Made by a program: the position numbers and the translations under genes
Part shown: piece by piece, positions 33,390 to 46,900 of the stretch
Layout: every line of letters starts with the position of its first letter
Position numbering within the stretch: position 1 is the first letter of the stretch
Origin: Monoplex corrugatus
Taxonomy: Eukaryota; Mollusca; Gastropoda; Littorinimorpha; Ranellidae
Assembly (NCBI GenBank): GCA_030674185.1
Contig: JAPXFY010000015.1
Coordinates: 19,885,280 to 19,949,279, forward strand
DNA: 64,000 nucleotides
Reading direction: 5' to 3'
The notes under the pieces: model-generated
Seen by the model: the letters and a program-made list of their open reading frames with translations, nothing else
What the model was told of the DNA's origin: nothing
Database searches by the model: none

Positions 33390-36005
33390 CTGAAGGAAAA
33401 AGAAAAAGTACTGATTATTACTAATTAATGCATTACACAGAAAAACAAGCACATATCCGGTTTAAAATTTATGTCTACACAGTGATTCTTATTTGGCTTT
33501 TCTTAATTACCTAATGATTGAATATAATTGCATCATAACAGTTTCCAAACAGTTTTGAAGCAAGCACAAACAGAGTAACAATTTCTCTCTTAATTGTCAA
33601 AACATCTTTAAGCAGAAGAACCAATACCGTCCACTTACGTACATATCTTCTAGTATCCAAAATAACAAAAAAGAGAATTCCAGGTAAGGATTTTTTAAAC
33701 TCTTGATTACACAGCTGGAACTTGTGGAAGTGTGCAAATGCATTCCAGTTAAATGCACAAAGGTGTCCTTAAGTAGTTTGCTGGTAACTTGTTCTAAGTA
33801 AAATTTTGATAGCACTTTGAGTTGTTATGACTGAGAAAGAAAAACAAACAAAATAATCACAGAAAGAAGATGCTCTATCACATTGTCACACAGATCTAAA
33901 GAACAATTAAGTTTGGAAAAGCAACCTTTCATTACCTGATAGGCATGTCCAAGGAGTAGAAAGGGTTCTTGAGAGCAAAGTCAGCATAAACTTCATACAG
34001 TTTTTTCAGCAGGCCATCCACTGCCATCTGCCTTTGATCTGTGATGACGACAAACTTTATACCTGTCAAAAAATAATCCAAGATCCTTGACAACGCACCT
34101 AACATCTGTTATAAAAGAAATATTGCAGAAATAAAGAAAAATGAAATGTAAAACCAAAGGAAAAAAGTGTTTCCTTTTGTACTTGTTGATTCATTAATAA
34201 TGACAGCTATCTTTTCCTACACAAGAAAAGTTACAACAGCCATGTAAATATGCACACTGATTATCTCAACAGGCTAGTACATAGCACAAAATTCATGTGG
34301 AGTTCAGTAAATGTGTGTATGTGTGTGTATATGTGTGCATGTATGCATGTGTATGTATGTGGATGCGTGTGTGTATATGTGTGTGTGTGTGTACACATGC
34401 GCTTGTGTGTATGTGTAAGCATGCGAGTGCGAAAGAAAGATAAGGCTGAGAGAGTTTACTTAGTTTGCAATAGTTGTTCTGCCACCTTGCCAAGATCAGC
34501 AATTATTTTACCATCTGTCAATTAGTTCAGCAATATATTTACAAAATCAGTCTCATTTTTATTATTGAACAAACTAGGAAGCAAGTGACTATGCAGAACA
34601 ACCAATACGAACAGTAAAGGTCCTTCGAGTCATGTCAGCATCTGGTGGCTTATGGGAAAATGAAAATATCCCGCATGTACACCCACCAATGACTGCGTAT
34701 GCAGATTGTGCAGCAACATACCACCTGTACAGTGTGTTGTGTCAATGTACGTGAACACCATGAGAGACAACTACCAAAATATTCTTGAAGGAGTCTAATG
34801 TAAATTGTAAGCATGAAGGAGTCTACATGTAAGCATGGTCAATTTGAATATTCAAATATCATTTTGTTTTGCCACAAGCAATTGCACAATTTATAAAGCA
34901 ATTCTTTTACACAAAGTTTCACAACACAATTTATCAAGCAATTCTTTTACATTTAGTTTCACAAAGTTTCAAGCAAATCTGTCCCCCCCCCCCCCACCAA
35001 AGAAAAAAACAACAACAACAAAAAAAACATGCAAAAGGATTTCATGTGATGCGACCTACAGTAACGATTGCTGTCAAAAATACTTGGTCCAGGGGAAGCA
35101 GAAGTACAAAGAGGTCAGAAATGAGATACGTCATTAATGTACGTTACGCATACCTGTCATGGTCTGGTGACAGTGGAGTTTAAAAGTGTCTGTCTCCAGG
35201 ACTTCAATTCCTGAAGATTTTGGTTCTGGGGACAACTGGCTGCCAATAGCAAATAATCTGAAAAATAAATTATCAAATGGCCTGAAAACATAAACAAGAG
35301 GGCAGAATAGAAAGCTAAAATGAACTGTAGTAGCATGGACCATAGATACAGAAATAGAGGACAGTGTCCGCTACTTTGATCTTACAGAGTTCCCCATGAC
35401 CTGACAAACCTAAGGACTACAGAAGGATTGTATGAATCCTTTAAATATGGTTTATAGCTACCTATATGAAATATCATACTTATCAAAAACACCTGAGAGT
35501 GCTGGATAGGATCTACAGCAACAATTCCCTACCACTGGTCAAACAATAACATTCCAGCTTCCAATGCCATACATAGTGTAGTACTGCCTATATAAAATAC
35601 TCTGTATCTCTAGCTTAAGTTTCTCTTCTGTATCTCTAGCTTAAGTTAAGTTTCTCTTACATATTCATTTCATTTATCATCTCAAAATGACAAAATAGAT
35701 GCGATAGCCAAATGGTCAGGATGCTGGACTTCCAGTTGGAAGGTTTGAGTTCCAGCCCACTCGAGTAGGGCGTGGTAGGTCAAGGACAGAGATTTTTTCA
35801 TCTCCCAAGTCAACATATGTGCAGACCTACTGGCACATGAGCCCCCTTCTTGTGTATATTTTATACATGGAAAGCATCAAATATGCATGTCAAAGATCCT
35901 GTCAATGTTGTTGGCTAAAAACATTTTTCCTATTAGTTGCATGAATATGTATTTACCTCTCTTTTTATCCCCCTTACCTTCTCTGCGCATATGCATGTTA
36001 TTGTG

Positions 36006-36084
<79 letters not shown>

Positions 36085-39000
36085 CACACACACACACACA
36101 CACATATAGAGAGAGAGGGAGAGAGAGGGGGGAGAGAGAGAACTCAGAACTCAGAAAATGTTTATTGTACATCGGCCTTAGGCCACAATACATGCATGGG
36201 AAAGGGGAGGGGAGGAGATCAGGTTTTCTTATACATTCATACAAGTTATACTATCTGTCACATTGTCCCCTTCTATCGTTTACCATCACATAAGCTGGGA
36301 TACATTCATCTTTGCATTTACAGTGGTCTTTTCATTTGTATTCTAGTCCATATTCCTTAACTGGCCAGCTAAGAATATTTGTCATTAACCGCATCTATAT
36401 CATTCATCCAATTGTCAATTTTACAATAACTGGCTATCAAACCATTCAATTAGTGCACAGATCTGACATTTCTTGTACCCTTCGGAGATCATACAGTTGA
36501 TCAATATATTCAACCACAGGTACTTGACATAAACACTCAATCCATCAATCGATCAACCAAACAACCAATCAATCAAACAGTCAACCAATCAATTAACCAA
36601 TCAATCAACTGATTTACCAGTTGATCAATCAAATAATCCGCCATTCAGCCCGTGATTCAACTGACAAATCAGCTTTCAATTGACTGGGTCAGATGCATCA
36701 TCCAACTGTACAATCGATATCACTTCAGTAACAATCACTTAACGTAATCACTCCCTCTCTCAATCAATCAATCGATCAATCATTTAACCAGTTAATCAGT
36801 CATCCAGTGACTTAATCGACCAGATAACCTAGAATTTAACTGAGTTCAATATATCAATTTGCAATCGTTACTTCAAATAACGCGAATCAATCATCCATAC
36901 ATTCCATAATTCAATCACTGATCGATCAATAGCTAAAACCATCAATCTATAAATCGATCAGTCGGTGAGCCACCCATCGCCATCAATTAACAAATCATAT
37001 AATCATTCCGTTGTCAGCTAATCATGCGTTCAGTTTATCAATTTATTCACCAGTGAATCTAAACCAATCAATGGAATTAATGTACAATGAAGTGAAACAA
37101 GAAATATATGACATAAGAGCAATTCGACCCCAAAACAGTCGGTTAATTGGCAAAAACAGACATTCATACTGCCAATCCATTAATCAGACTAATCGCAGAT
37201 CAGTCACTCATTTACCAAAACAATTGACATTGAGACAATACCAAATGATCATTCAACGCATATTTAGCACTTCGTGCATCTTTTAGTTCAGAGATAACTC
37301 AATCTTCGGCGGTCAGCAATGGTTCAGGCCATAGACTGAATTGAAGGTTATGTATAAACGCACATACACACATACACATCTATATACACGCACACATACA
37401 TAATCACTCATACATATATACATACATAGATATATATACATATGTACCCACACATATACATAATGTAGATACTATCACCTATATATGCACATAAGTACAC
37501 CAACGTCAATGTGAATACATAGGCACCTATGCACATGTGTCTCTATATGAGCACCCCTTTCATATTCAAATAAACATTTTTTTTTTCTTTACAATTGAAA
37601 TTAATTATTGTCTGAAATTCTAGTGCTAGTATCTACATAACTATTTACTTTTCTTCTCCTTTTAACAATTTTTTTCTCCTATTCATGGCGTGGAAAACGT
37701 ATCTGGATACGCTGTGGCTTCGGTGGCTATTTGTTGATTGGAGCAGTATGCACATAGGCATGCTGACTAAATCCTTTAAAAATTTCGCCCTGAGATCAGC
37801 GTAAGTGGAACATCTAAATAATAAGTGTTCTTCGTTTTCAGATTCTGTCCTGCAAAATGGACACACCTTTTCTTGATCAGATTCACTGTATCTATTTATA
37901 TTATTGTTTAGTGGTAAAACGTTCAACCTTGTTTGTGAAAGGGCAACTCTGAAACAGTATATATCAATAGAGTCAATGTACTTCTCTTTTTCAAAGATAG
38001 TCTTAAATGATCTGTAGCTTTCATACCTATCTCTGTCTCTGAGTGACCCAGACCATTCTTGAATATATAAGTCTACAAGTCTCCGTTTAAATACACGCAA
38101 AAAGGCTTTTACATCACCAACACCTTTGTTGCAGCCAAACGATATTAAATCCCGTTTCACACAAAATTTCCCTTATTTTTGAAGCCCAGCATTCTTTCCC
38201 AGCCCTGTCAAGTTCCACTAACATTTGGTAAGCCTTATAAGGTAACCTATTTGGATTCATTTCCAGTAATTTAAACCAATATCTAAGACAGGTAGTTGAG
38301 GAGTTGACATAAAGAGGATATCTTCCCAAATCCCCATATACCATCTTGTTAGGTGTCCTGACTGGAACACCCAACAGTCTTTTGCACGATACCAAATGTA
38401 CTTTCTCTATATGCTCGAGTCTGTTAAGGGGGAGAGAGAGAGATAGAGGGAGAAAGAGGGAGTGTGGGTGTATGTAGGTCTGTGGGTGTGTGTGAAATAA
38501 CCACACAATGTTGTTACTGTTAGCATGTTGCAACAGTTACCACTGGAATTTAGTCACGTGTGCTCAGCAATGCTACAGTGAGTTAAATGATTCACAACAC
38601 AAACTTATAACTTCACACAAACTTGAAAGAAAGTAAATCAAAACACAAAAACTCTTTCTTTATGGAGCAAAATAAAAAACAACAGATAAATGACTTACGA
38701 ATGAAACATGCTGGCCAGCATGATCTTTTCATTTGTTGTAAGTTTGGGTCGGCCAAATTTGATGTTGATTGGGTAGTTTTCTTCCATGGCCAGTGTTTCC
38801 AGAATATCACGGCCATCTTTCAAAAAGCGTCCTTCAGCTGCTATGCCATTAATGGATAAAACTGTATGACCAACTGAAATACAAATGTTGACACGATCAG
38901 ATATATCCATCAACAATCTGTTTTTTTTTAAGGCCTCATCTATAATATCCACTTTTTAAAAAAATAATATCATGATAATGACAATACTAATATTAATCAT

Positions 39001-40195
39001 ACTAATAATAATCATCATAATAACATCTGCGCTATAACTCAAAACAAATCATGAAGTGTTTTTTCTTTGTAAAATGTGTAATGATGTCATATACTATATA
39101 GTCTACACTGGATACAGGGCAAATAATCAAAACTCACCAATGAAATAAAAACAACAATAGTACACATTATCTGGTCCTATTTCTCCCTCTTCCCCCTCCT
39201 TCTCTTACCTCTTCCCAGACATGTCTGTGCATGCATGTGCACCAACACAAGAACTGAACTGGACAAGAGGATGCATGCACAAACACAAGCACACAAAGAT
39301 GAGAACTGTGATGTGGACAAGCATGACAGTTCACTCACTGAAGATAAACACAGTTTGTCAAATGTATGTGGCTGTCACAATTCTACAGCTGCATAGAATC
39401 TGTGCCTATTATATTTGAATATTTTCAACACACACATATGTACACAAAATTCTGCTACACTCTAATGCCATTTGTTACATAAATGGAAAGAACTATGAAA
39501 GTAAAATCTACATATATACTGCTTGTAGAACAGTTTAAAACAAAAAGCAGACAAAATGATACATCTCATAATAATCCTAATGTTTTTCAGTTTTATATAA
39601 TGTACCGAATATATGTTTCTTTTGTGAGGCGGAAAATGAACACTGTGGAAGAAGCACAAACACATACAAATCTGCTATGTTAAGGTTCCCAGAGTAGATT
39701 TGTGTGCAATTTCATTGTGTTGTCATTTACAATCTATGAAATGGGTGTAAAAGCCAGTGTGAATGTCAGAGTGAGGGTGTTCCTTGTTTGTCTGAACATG
39801 AAGAGGTCAACATAAATCACGAGTACCATCAGCGCTGCCTTCCCTGGGCTTTCTTTGTCTGACTACTGTGCCTTTCACCACCTGTACCCTTCTACTGGTC
39901 TTGCATGCATCCTTCTACTCCAACCCCATCAAGGCATCATATCTGTATTGATACTGTGTAAATTTCTTTCAAAGCACAGCAGAGCTGGGTATCAATAACA
40001 ATTAACATGGTTCCCTAATTGGCTTGAATGTTCAATCCACTCCAATTTGCAAATCCCTCCATTCACGAATACACAACTGGTATATATACTGACATTAGTG
40101 ACAAAGAAACAGCCACATGTGTACATTCACACAGTGACACAGACAATATGAGGGAGGGAGGGACAGAAGCAGACGGAGAGAGAGAGAGAAAGAGA

Positions 40196-40249
<54 letters not shown>

Positions 40250-40319
40250 ACTTCAGAACTCCAGGATTTGGCTGATCAGGTCCCATTGGACCCGCCTTAA
40301 GTAATAAACTGAACTAAGC

Positions 40320-40387
<68 letters not shown>

Positions 40388-40388
40388 A

Positions 40389-40419
<31 letters not shown>

Positions 40420-40751
40420 AGAGAGCACCACGATGTGACTATCAACATCACGAGACGAATTAATCGTAAGATTTCATCAATTCATCATTTCATACGTGTC
40501 TGAATGATGAGGTTTTGATTTAAACTCAATTACTGAATTAGTCAATTATCAATACAGTGAATTTACAGTAATTTACCTTTAATCCCACCCCTTTCGCCAA
40601 AGGCAACAACGATTTTGTCATCAAACACTTTTAGCATAAGCTCTAATGGATAGCTGAAAGTTTTTTCTATTTCGGGACGTGAAGCATTGTGGTCATGTTG
40701 GTAAATCAAACCACCTGCCTTGTTCACAATGTAAACACTGAAAATTGCCAT
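33317..40751 (-). CDS. TRAPPC4: Trafficking protein particle complex subunit 4 (synbindin)
   Basis: TRAPPC4 is a core subunit of the TRAPP complexes, which act as tethers and Rab1/Ypt1 exchange factors in ER-Golgi and Golgi traffic. Five minus-strand exons (40751-40577, 38873-38699, 35257-35154, 34062-33936, 33389-33317) join without a phase error into 217 residues; the human protein, from memory, has 219. It begins [18 protein letters not shown] and has the [20 protein letters not shown] and [21 protein letters not shown] segments of the longin-like fold. It ends in [16 protein letters not shown]. All introns are GT-AG. Intron 2 (3.4 kb) has taken up a LINE and a SINE, and intron 1 a long GA array. 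It is divergent from PIGA. The gene looks intact and functional. Confidence 0.97.
33936..34062 (-). CDS. TRAPPC4: TRAPPC4 exon 4
   Basis: Residues about 152-193 ([20 protein letters not shown] through [10 protein letters not shown]). Acceptor TTTTTTGACAG, donor CAG|GTAATG. Confidence 0.96.
35154..35257 (-). CDS. TRAPPC4: TRAPPC4 exon 3
   Basis: Residues about 117-151 ([16 protein letters not shown] through HCHQTMT). Acceptor ATTTTTCAG, donor ACAG|GTATGC. Confidence 0.97.
35696..35930 (+). mobile_element. tRNA-derived SINE-like repeat (second family)
   Basis: Begins GCGATAGCCAAATGGTCAGGATGCTGGACTT (A box) and has GGTTTGAGTTCCAGCCC (B box). The body is unlike SINE family B. Located in TRAPPC4 intron 2, in antisense orientation to the gene. 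Confidence 0.6.
36009..36140. repeat. (GT)n-(GA)n-(CA)n-(GA)n compound microsatellite
   Basis: About 30 GT repeats, then GA, CA and GA tracts, in TRAPPC4 intron 2. Open frames on both strands are artefacts. Confidence 0.95.
36530..37300. repeat. Degenerate (TCAA)n-type low-complexity block
   Basis: Short CAATCAAT, GATCAATC, ACCAATCA words recur irregularly over about 770 bp. It may be an expanded part of the flanking LINE 3' UTR or an old tetranucleotide array. Confidence 0.7.
37645..38450 (-). pseudogene. LINE reverse-transcriptase C-terminus with zinc ribbon
   Basis: Two overlapping frames (38533-38114 and 38160-37645), related by a frameshift, carry the polypeptide described for the LINE. 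It stops at 37645 after a Lys-rich end. The upstream catalytic part is absent. Confidence 0.75.
38699..38873 (-). CDS. TRAPPC4: TRAPPC4 exon 2
   Basis: Residues about 59-116 ([17 protein letters not shown] through IMLASMFHS). Acceptor TTGTATTTCAG, donor ATTC|GTAAGT. Confidence 0.97.
40160..40426. repeat. (GA)n arrays flanking a short unique segment
   Basis: GA arrays at 40178-40244 and 40320-40426, in TRAPPC4 intron 1. The intervening 75 bp has no recognisable feature. Confidence 0.95.
40577..40751 (-). CDS. TRAPPC4: TRAPPC4 exon 1
   Basis: Residues 1-58 ([14 protein letters not shown] through FGERGGIK) with the initiator ATG at 40751-40749. Donor AAAG|GTAAAT. The N-terminus matches the family start exactly, which fixes the start codon. 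Confidence 0.97.
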
Positions 40752-41639
40752 CTTGCTTACTCAAGTTTCTGGGGAGTAATTTGTATGCGCTTCTATATAA
40801 AGTGACTGAAAATACACACAGTGACAAATTTCACTTGAAGAAGGTAAACTATGAAACACTTTTGTTTGAAAGTAATCCAGGTGTTTTTGTCTCATTTATC
40901 TAGAGTCTAGTACATGTGGAATTGGTTTACACAATCTTTTTTTTAGTGTAGGTGCTTGAATTCGATCCGACAGAAGGGAAATCACTCTTTTCAGTACAAA
41001 AGCGAGAAAGTCCGAGATCAATGGTCTGAGACGAGGCGTGGACAACTGGTGGTTTGTTCTGTGGATCTAGTATAAGTCTACATATAAAGACTTAAATTTG
41101 TGAGAAGGTTTATTGTTTGTGGGAAAAAAATATATGAGTTGCCTTGAGACGGGCTCATATCTGACACAAACTTTTTGGGCTTACAGTCGGTTGATCACTG
41201 CACGTCTCATCACATTCAAGTCGTCTGCTGAAGTCAGAATTCGGATGGCGGCAAGGATTTGAAAAATGATGAAACATAATATATGGTAACGTTCTTAATA
41301 TTGTGCTCATCCATTCTTAAACAATCGTAAGCCATTTTGGTTGCTGATCACATGGGCACTAGTGGGGAGTTGTTGTCTATAAATATGGCGTGCAGGTGAC
41401 TGCTGGAGCTGTGGTCGCCAGTCATTCAGGGATATTTTGTGCATGTTTGTGGGGAAGGACTGGTCACAAAGTGAGTAAGTAAGGGTGTCTTACGTCTCTT
41501 TACATCGAGCAGAACCGAAAACACCCATATAAGTGCGTGAAATTAGCTCCAATTATTTTCGTATTCTATTCTACAAGATTACCGTAAGGAAAAGTAATTT
41601 TGGTCTTGTGAAATTATGTAGCAACACCTGAACTTTGGG
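40752..41639. promoter_or_regulatory. Intergenic region between divergent TRAPPC4 and PIGA
   Basis: Presumed to hold the TRAPPC4 promoter and possibly that of PIGA. No TATA box or conserved site can be asserted by eye. A possible non-coding first exon of PIGA ends at a good donor near 41470 (ACAAA|GTGAGT). Confidence 0.35.
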
Positions 41640-42090
41640 AGTATTTCCGATCGTATTTCCCTTCCAATTTCCATTTTTTGTTTTGCCATGCCAGTTCTTG
41701 TTTTCACATCTGAAGATCTTTGTTGCAGGAGCCATCATTTTTCTTTTACAGATCCTAGATACTTGAAATGTTGGACATTTTCTAATTCTGTTTTGTTTTA
41801 TATGAATGTTCCTGGCCCTCTTTTGTCGCTATGTGCGTGACTTTGGTTTTTCTTTTAGCATTCAGTTTCAACCCTGCCCTGCAACCTGCTGCATTCCACT
41901 CGGTAGAGAATTCTCTTCATAGAATGCTAGTCACCTTGTGATGTTATCTTCATTGTTGTCTGCATGTCTAGATTGGCAATGTTTCTTCCTCGGATCTGTA
42001 TGCTCATCTCTTCTAAATCTGCCTCTCTCAGCTCACACAGGTATATGAAGGACGCAGCCCTGCCTGACTCCTTTTTTAACATTTGCCAAA
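41640..42090 (-). mobile_element. Degenerate LINE reverse-transcriptase fragment
   Basis: The minus strand reads, across frames, IQIRGRNIANL (the region before the YADD box, which is deleted here), then ELENVQHFKYLGS and DVKTRTGMAKQKM. These are typical palm and thumb phrases of an animal LINE. Many stops and frameshifts are present. Confidence 0.65.
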
Positions 42091-43572
42091 ATATTTGCAG
42101 TGTGCACCATTCCATCAGATGGTTACTTTTTGGTCTTTGTATCTTGTCATTTTGGTCATCAGACTGTATGTTGACATCACAGAAAATGATGAGTTTTCCT
42201 GGTCTTAAAATGTTATAATCAAGGAGCTTGACTGAATTACCATATGAAATATGGAAGAATTCATTTGCTTGCATGGCTTGTGGGAAGACAGTAAATGCAG
42301 AAGAAAATAATACTGATTTGATATATAATATATGAAGGAGAACTTTGTCTCTTTCAGGTATTTGTAGAAAAGGGAAAGAAGTAAGAAAAGAGAGGTAAGT
42401 TTCTATCATGCATTATGTTCAACAATCCTACCACAATGAAAAGCTCGAGGAAAGGAATGGAATTTGTAAACAAGAGGTGTCCATTGTTTGATTTTTGGCT
42501 GATAGCCACTTGATTCTAATCAAAGTTCTCTTTAAAAAAATGAGATCAAAATGCATATAAGATAAGGTCTGAGGCACGGTCTGTTTTATCATCACAACAC
42601 ACAGATTATAAATTAAACAGATAAGAGCTGTACAGTTCACAGGGGACAGAGGAGAATTAGAAGGCAGCTTTAGACTCTGAGGCAGAGGGATGTATTTAGA
42701 GGAAGTCCAAACTGGAGAACCCAGTGCTATTTGCATCCACAGAAAAAACTGCAAAGTTCTTGAAGAGAAGTAGGTATCTGTGATAGTGAAGGTGAAGTGG
42801 TAGTACTTTGATTTATTGCCCCTGATCCAGAAAATTTCCTTTTTCATGTATAGCATTTCATTGGTACACAAACACCCAGTCTCTGGAATGGAGAGAAGAG
42901 ATAGCAGATGATAAAGATTCGTAGTCAGAGCAGCAGCTGGCATGGCAGGTAGGTCAATTTGAGTGCACTGGATTCCTACATCATCACTGCAACTATCATG
43001 CACAGTGACTGTTAATGTTGTTTGGACCACTTTGGAGAGCTACAGGCAGGTACAGATTATAGATACAGGTACAGGTTTTAGATATGAGCGTGATAAGGTA
43101 GCTGTTCTTGATCAACATTGATAGCTGTGATTGCAAACAGGCTCTGAACACAAGGAATGGATTGTGAGTGAATGTTCGTTTTTTCATGGAGAACTTTTCT
43201 GATTGTAATTTGCAAGAGGGAGTTTGAAAATCCAGTAGCTTTAGACCATCTCAAAGACAAAAATTGCTTGTCATTTGATTTAACATCTTGCATTTTGAAA
43301 AATAATTTTAACAATTTTTTAAACACTTTTATGATTTTCTTTGTTATGACAAGAATGATTCCTTTCTGCAGGCCATTTTTTGTTATGACCACATTGACAC
43401 CTTTCTGCAGGTTCTCTAACAGATTCCAGTGTATTTTCAGAGTTCTTACCATGCATTTTGTCCTAGTTATATGGCCCAAATAAAGTGAACTGACAATCAA
43501 AATGTAGTACTGATTAAGTAAACATGCCAGCGCACACTGCACACATGCACTGATTCAGGTTCTCTCTGGCAG
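42091..43572. other. Upstream region of PIGA without recognised coding sequence
   Basis: Minus-strand open frames at 42409-41927 and 43030-42428 lack identifiable domains. I do not call them genes. Confidence 0.4.
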
Positions 43573-43618
43573 CAGCCAGGGTCCTCTGAAAGTTTTCACA
43601 CCAGTTCACCTACTTCAG
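43573..43618 (+). other. Candidate 5' UTR exon of PIGA
   Basis: Bounded by acceptor TCTCTCTGGCAG and donor TTCAG|GTCAGT. Spliced to 43809, it places an in-frame TGA (43587-43589) upstream of ATG 43810, which would make that ATG the initiator. Confidence 0.4.
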
Positions 43619-43809
43619 GTCAGTACAAAAGATGCAAGCAACTCAACATTATGTTTAAATCCTCATATTTTTTAAATTGCTTGTGTTCATGGTGTAAACA
43701 AGCAGTGCATGGTATATTGTGACAGACTTAAGTTTGATAAAATTTATCAGCAGCCACAAATACAGAGTGATAAGTTTTTACTCAAAATACTGTGTTTCTT
43801 TGTTGCAGT

Positions 43810-43965
43810 ATGGTATGTGACTTCTTCTACCCAAACATGGGAGGGGTGGAGAGCCACATCTACCAGCTTTCTAACTGCCTGCTGGATAGAGGACACAAAG
43901 TTGTTATTGTGACTCATAAATATGGCGATCGCTGTGGAATTCGATACCTTGCCAATGGTCTCAAG
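43810..43965 (+). CDS. PIGA: PIGA coding exon 1
   Basis: Residues 1-52 ([12 protein letters not shown] through YLANGLK). Exon sequence begins at 43809 after TTGTTGCAG. Donor AAG|GTGAGA. Confidence 0.93.
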
Positions 43966-46900
43966 GTGAGAGCTCTTGACCTGACTGTAGTGACTTTTTA
44001 TTAATGGTGAAGAGTTTGTTTTCATCAGTGGCGGCTAAACAAGCAGGAGTCAATGTTGAGGCTTTCATGTGACCAAAAGTATGGAAAATTGCCAGTCTAT
44101 TAATATCTGAAGAATACATTTTATTTGGTCTCAGTAAGCCTCAGAATGACTGACGGTTAGTATTCTCAGTGCTCTGTTGATAGTTCATGTGTGTGTGTGT
44201 GTTTGAGAGAGAGAGAGAGAGAGAGAGATGATTATAATTTGAAGGCATTCTCACCTGCAGTCACTCCAAGATTTCTTATCATTCTGGGATTGCCAGACAT
44301 ATATACAAAGCCTTGGAAAAAACCCTGGACTGAGTAGAAGAACTTTTGAGAGTCTCAACTGGAAGGCTGCTTTTGCAAGTGTGAATGACATATTATGAAG
44401 TATGGCATAGTTGGGAAACAAGCATTGTGCTTTGAAGAATATGTTTTTGTTATGTAAAGAGTTTGTAATTATTACTAATTATGCAGGTTGTGTCATAAAG
44501 TAGAAGTATACATTATGTATATAATGAAATTTATGATACAAAAATATGTATGATTTTCTGTATACATTTTATATATATAATAAAATATGTGATACAGATT
44601 ATATGTATGATTTTCTGTTCAGGTGTACTACCTGCCAGTGCCGCCTTTCTACAATCAGTGCATCTTACCTAGCATCTTCACCACCTTGCCTCTATTACGA
44701 TCTGTCTTCATACGTGAAAACATCAGTATTGTCCATGGACACTCAGTAAGTATAGCGAACCTGATGGGGAAAAAGTAAGAGTAAATTGTACCTTTCCTGC
44801 TGTCATCTGTACTTTTTTTCAGTGTCAGTCATCAAATGACATGGAAGTTACAGTTGTTTTATTTCCTGTGCATTACTACACATTTACCTTTATGCAAGCT
44901 GTTATAATTAGTTGTTCAGCAGAATTATCGCTAGTTCTGATTATACTTTGAAAACACTATCTTCCCCGTGGGGATGCCGATAAAGTAACGAAATTATCTC
45001 AGCCAGTGGGTCTCCAATGCAAAATTGAGATATGCGGAAACAATTTTAGGTAATTTATGCCTGTTTTTGTATATGTTTTGGTGTCCTTAGGTATGTTTAT
45101 ATTTGTATTATCCTCTGTGCGATAAATTGGACGGAGTGTGTCATTGCCAGGCGCATGTCCTTAGTTTATGTGTGCAAATGCATTGATATGTGTACTTTAT
45201 TTTCTGTTTTTTTTTTTTTCCTGTTGAAGTTTTGTATGTTTTGAAGCGGTTATAGCCCTGATATGACTAGGCAGTTGGCTGGGCTTTAACAACAATAACA
45301 ATAACACACTGTATTGTACCTTATGACACATGTTAAGAGAGTGAGAAATCATTTGTTTATGTCATCAACTTGTTTAGTTGGTGTATATTGAATGATTGCT
45401 TCTGTCAACAGGCTTTTTCCACATTAGGGCACGAGGCCATGTTTCATGCCCGAACCATGGGAATGAAGACGATATTCACAGATCATTCGTTGTTTGGTTT
45501 TGCGGATGCCAGCTCTATCCTCACTAACAAATTGCTCAAGTTCTCCTTAGCTGATGTGTCGCACGTTGTTTGTGTGTCACACACCAGGTAGGCAGATATT
45601 TCTTTTGCTTGTATTTTTGTTGTTGTTGACTCTCATTTAATTCATTTTTGTAGCATAATGTATCTGATTTTGGAGTGGTGGTGAGGTGGGGGGGGGGAGG
45701 TTTAGAAAGCTTGCAGACTGTGTGCTGTTTGCCTTTCATGAAGTAAAATTAAAACAGTTAATGTCTCTAGTTCATTTCATTTTTGAGACTTGCAGTACTT
45801 TTCAGAAATTGTTTGATGATTTTTTTTTTATTAAAAGGACAAGTTTTGGGAAAATTTTACAATTTGAATAATCACACTTTTTAATTCCACTGTATAATGA
45901 TATAGGGCCTACCATTTTGCTTTATTGTGAGATCCTTTTGAATATTTTTGCTCATACTTTTCTGTAATGTTTTCATGTTTTATGATGAAGAAGTGTTTTG
46001 TGTAAATGTGTGTCTTGATAAATGTTTTTAATAATTTTTCAGCAAAGAGAACACAGTACTGCGGTCCAGAATATCTCCCCAACAAGTATCAGTCATTCCT
46101 AATGCAGTTGATGCGACTATGTTTATGCCAGATCCCAGCAAACGTACATCAGGCAAAAGTATGTATGCACTTACTCAACTGTAGATTTTGCCTAATGCGT
46201 CAGTAAAAGAAATTATAGTTCTGTGTAATGATCATTGTTTTAATCTCTCACTATGCTAGAATATGAATTTAAGCTCTGATTTCTGAGTTTATTTGGTATT
46301 CATAAAATTCATTGTTGTTTGGTTGGTGTTTTTTCCCCCTGATTTTTGTTGTTGTTGAAGCGTTGCTCAATTTTGATACCTTGACTGCTGTCAATGAAAA
46401 AAACTACAGGGTTCACAGAGCCTTCTATGAAGCATACAAGCGTAGAAATAACGGAGGTTTGACAGCACTTGAAGTGCTTAAAGAAATTATGACTGGTTGT
46501 ACAATTATTTAGAAGACAGTTCTACTTCTAATGAAGTAGAGGCTGACAACTGTGGTAATTGTTTGTTGCTGGTGAGAAATGTGATTTGTTCAGAGCAGAT
46601 ACTGAAAGATAATCTGCACACAGCTTATTCAGGAAGTGATGTGGACACAGTCGATTCTGGCATCCAGCCAACAACATCAAAATGTGTAATATACATCTCA
46701 TTAGTCATAGTGCATACAGGAGAACCAGTCACTGACAGGCATGTGGTATTTTAAGTGGAAAGGGGAGGAGATGTTCTGTAACACATCAGTTAGTGGTCAG
46801 TCCCTACCTGGTCACTCATAGTCTCTAAACACTTTTCAGAATTCTGTGTCTCTTTTTATTTTGTTTGTGTGGTGATCGTTGTGAGTTTTTTTGTGTGTGT

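Larger units (their letters stand above)
36141..38450 (-). mobile_element. 5'-truncated LINE in TRAPPC4 intron 2
   Basis: Minus-strand frames at 38430-37645 encode the C-terminal portion of a non-LTR reverse transcriptase protein: [17 protein letters not shown] and [23 protein letters not shown], then after a frameshift near 38150 [11 protein letters not shown] and a zinc-ribbon ([18 protein letters not shown]). The sequence down to 36141 (GTTTATTGTACATCGGCCTTAGGCC read on plus) looks like its 3' UTR. Same orientation as TRAPPC4. Confidence 0.7.

Noticed and set aside
36530..37300. CRISPR-like or regularly spaced repeat
   Set aside because: The short ATCAATCA words are irregularly spaced and degenerate, and the DNA is clearly eukaryotic.
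41927..43030. Two minus-strand open frames upstream of PIGA
   Set aside because: No domain, no plausible splice partners, and the lower one overlaps a LINE relic.
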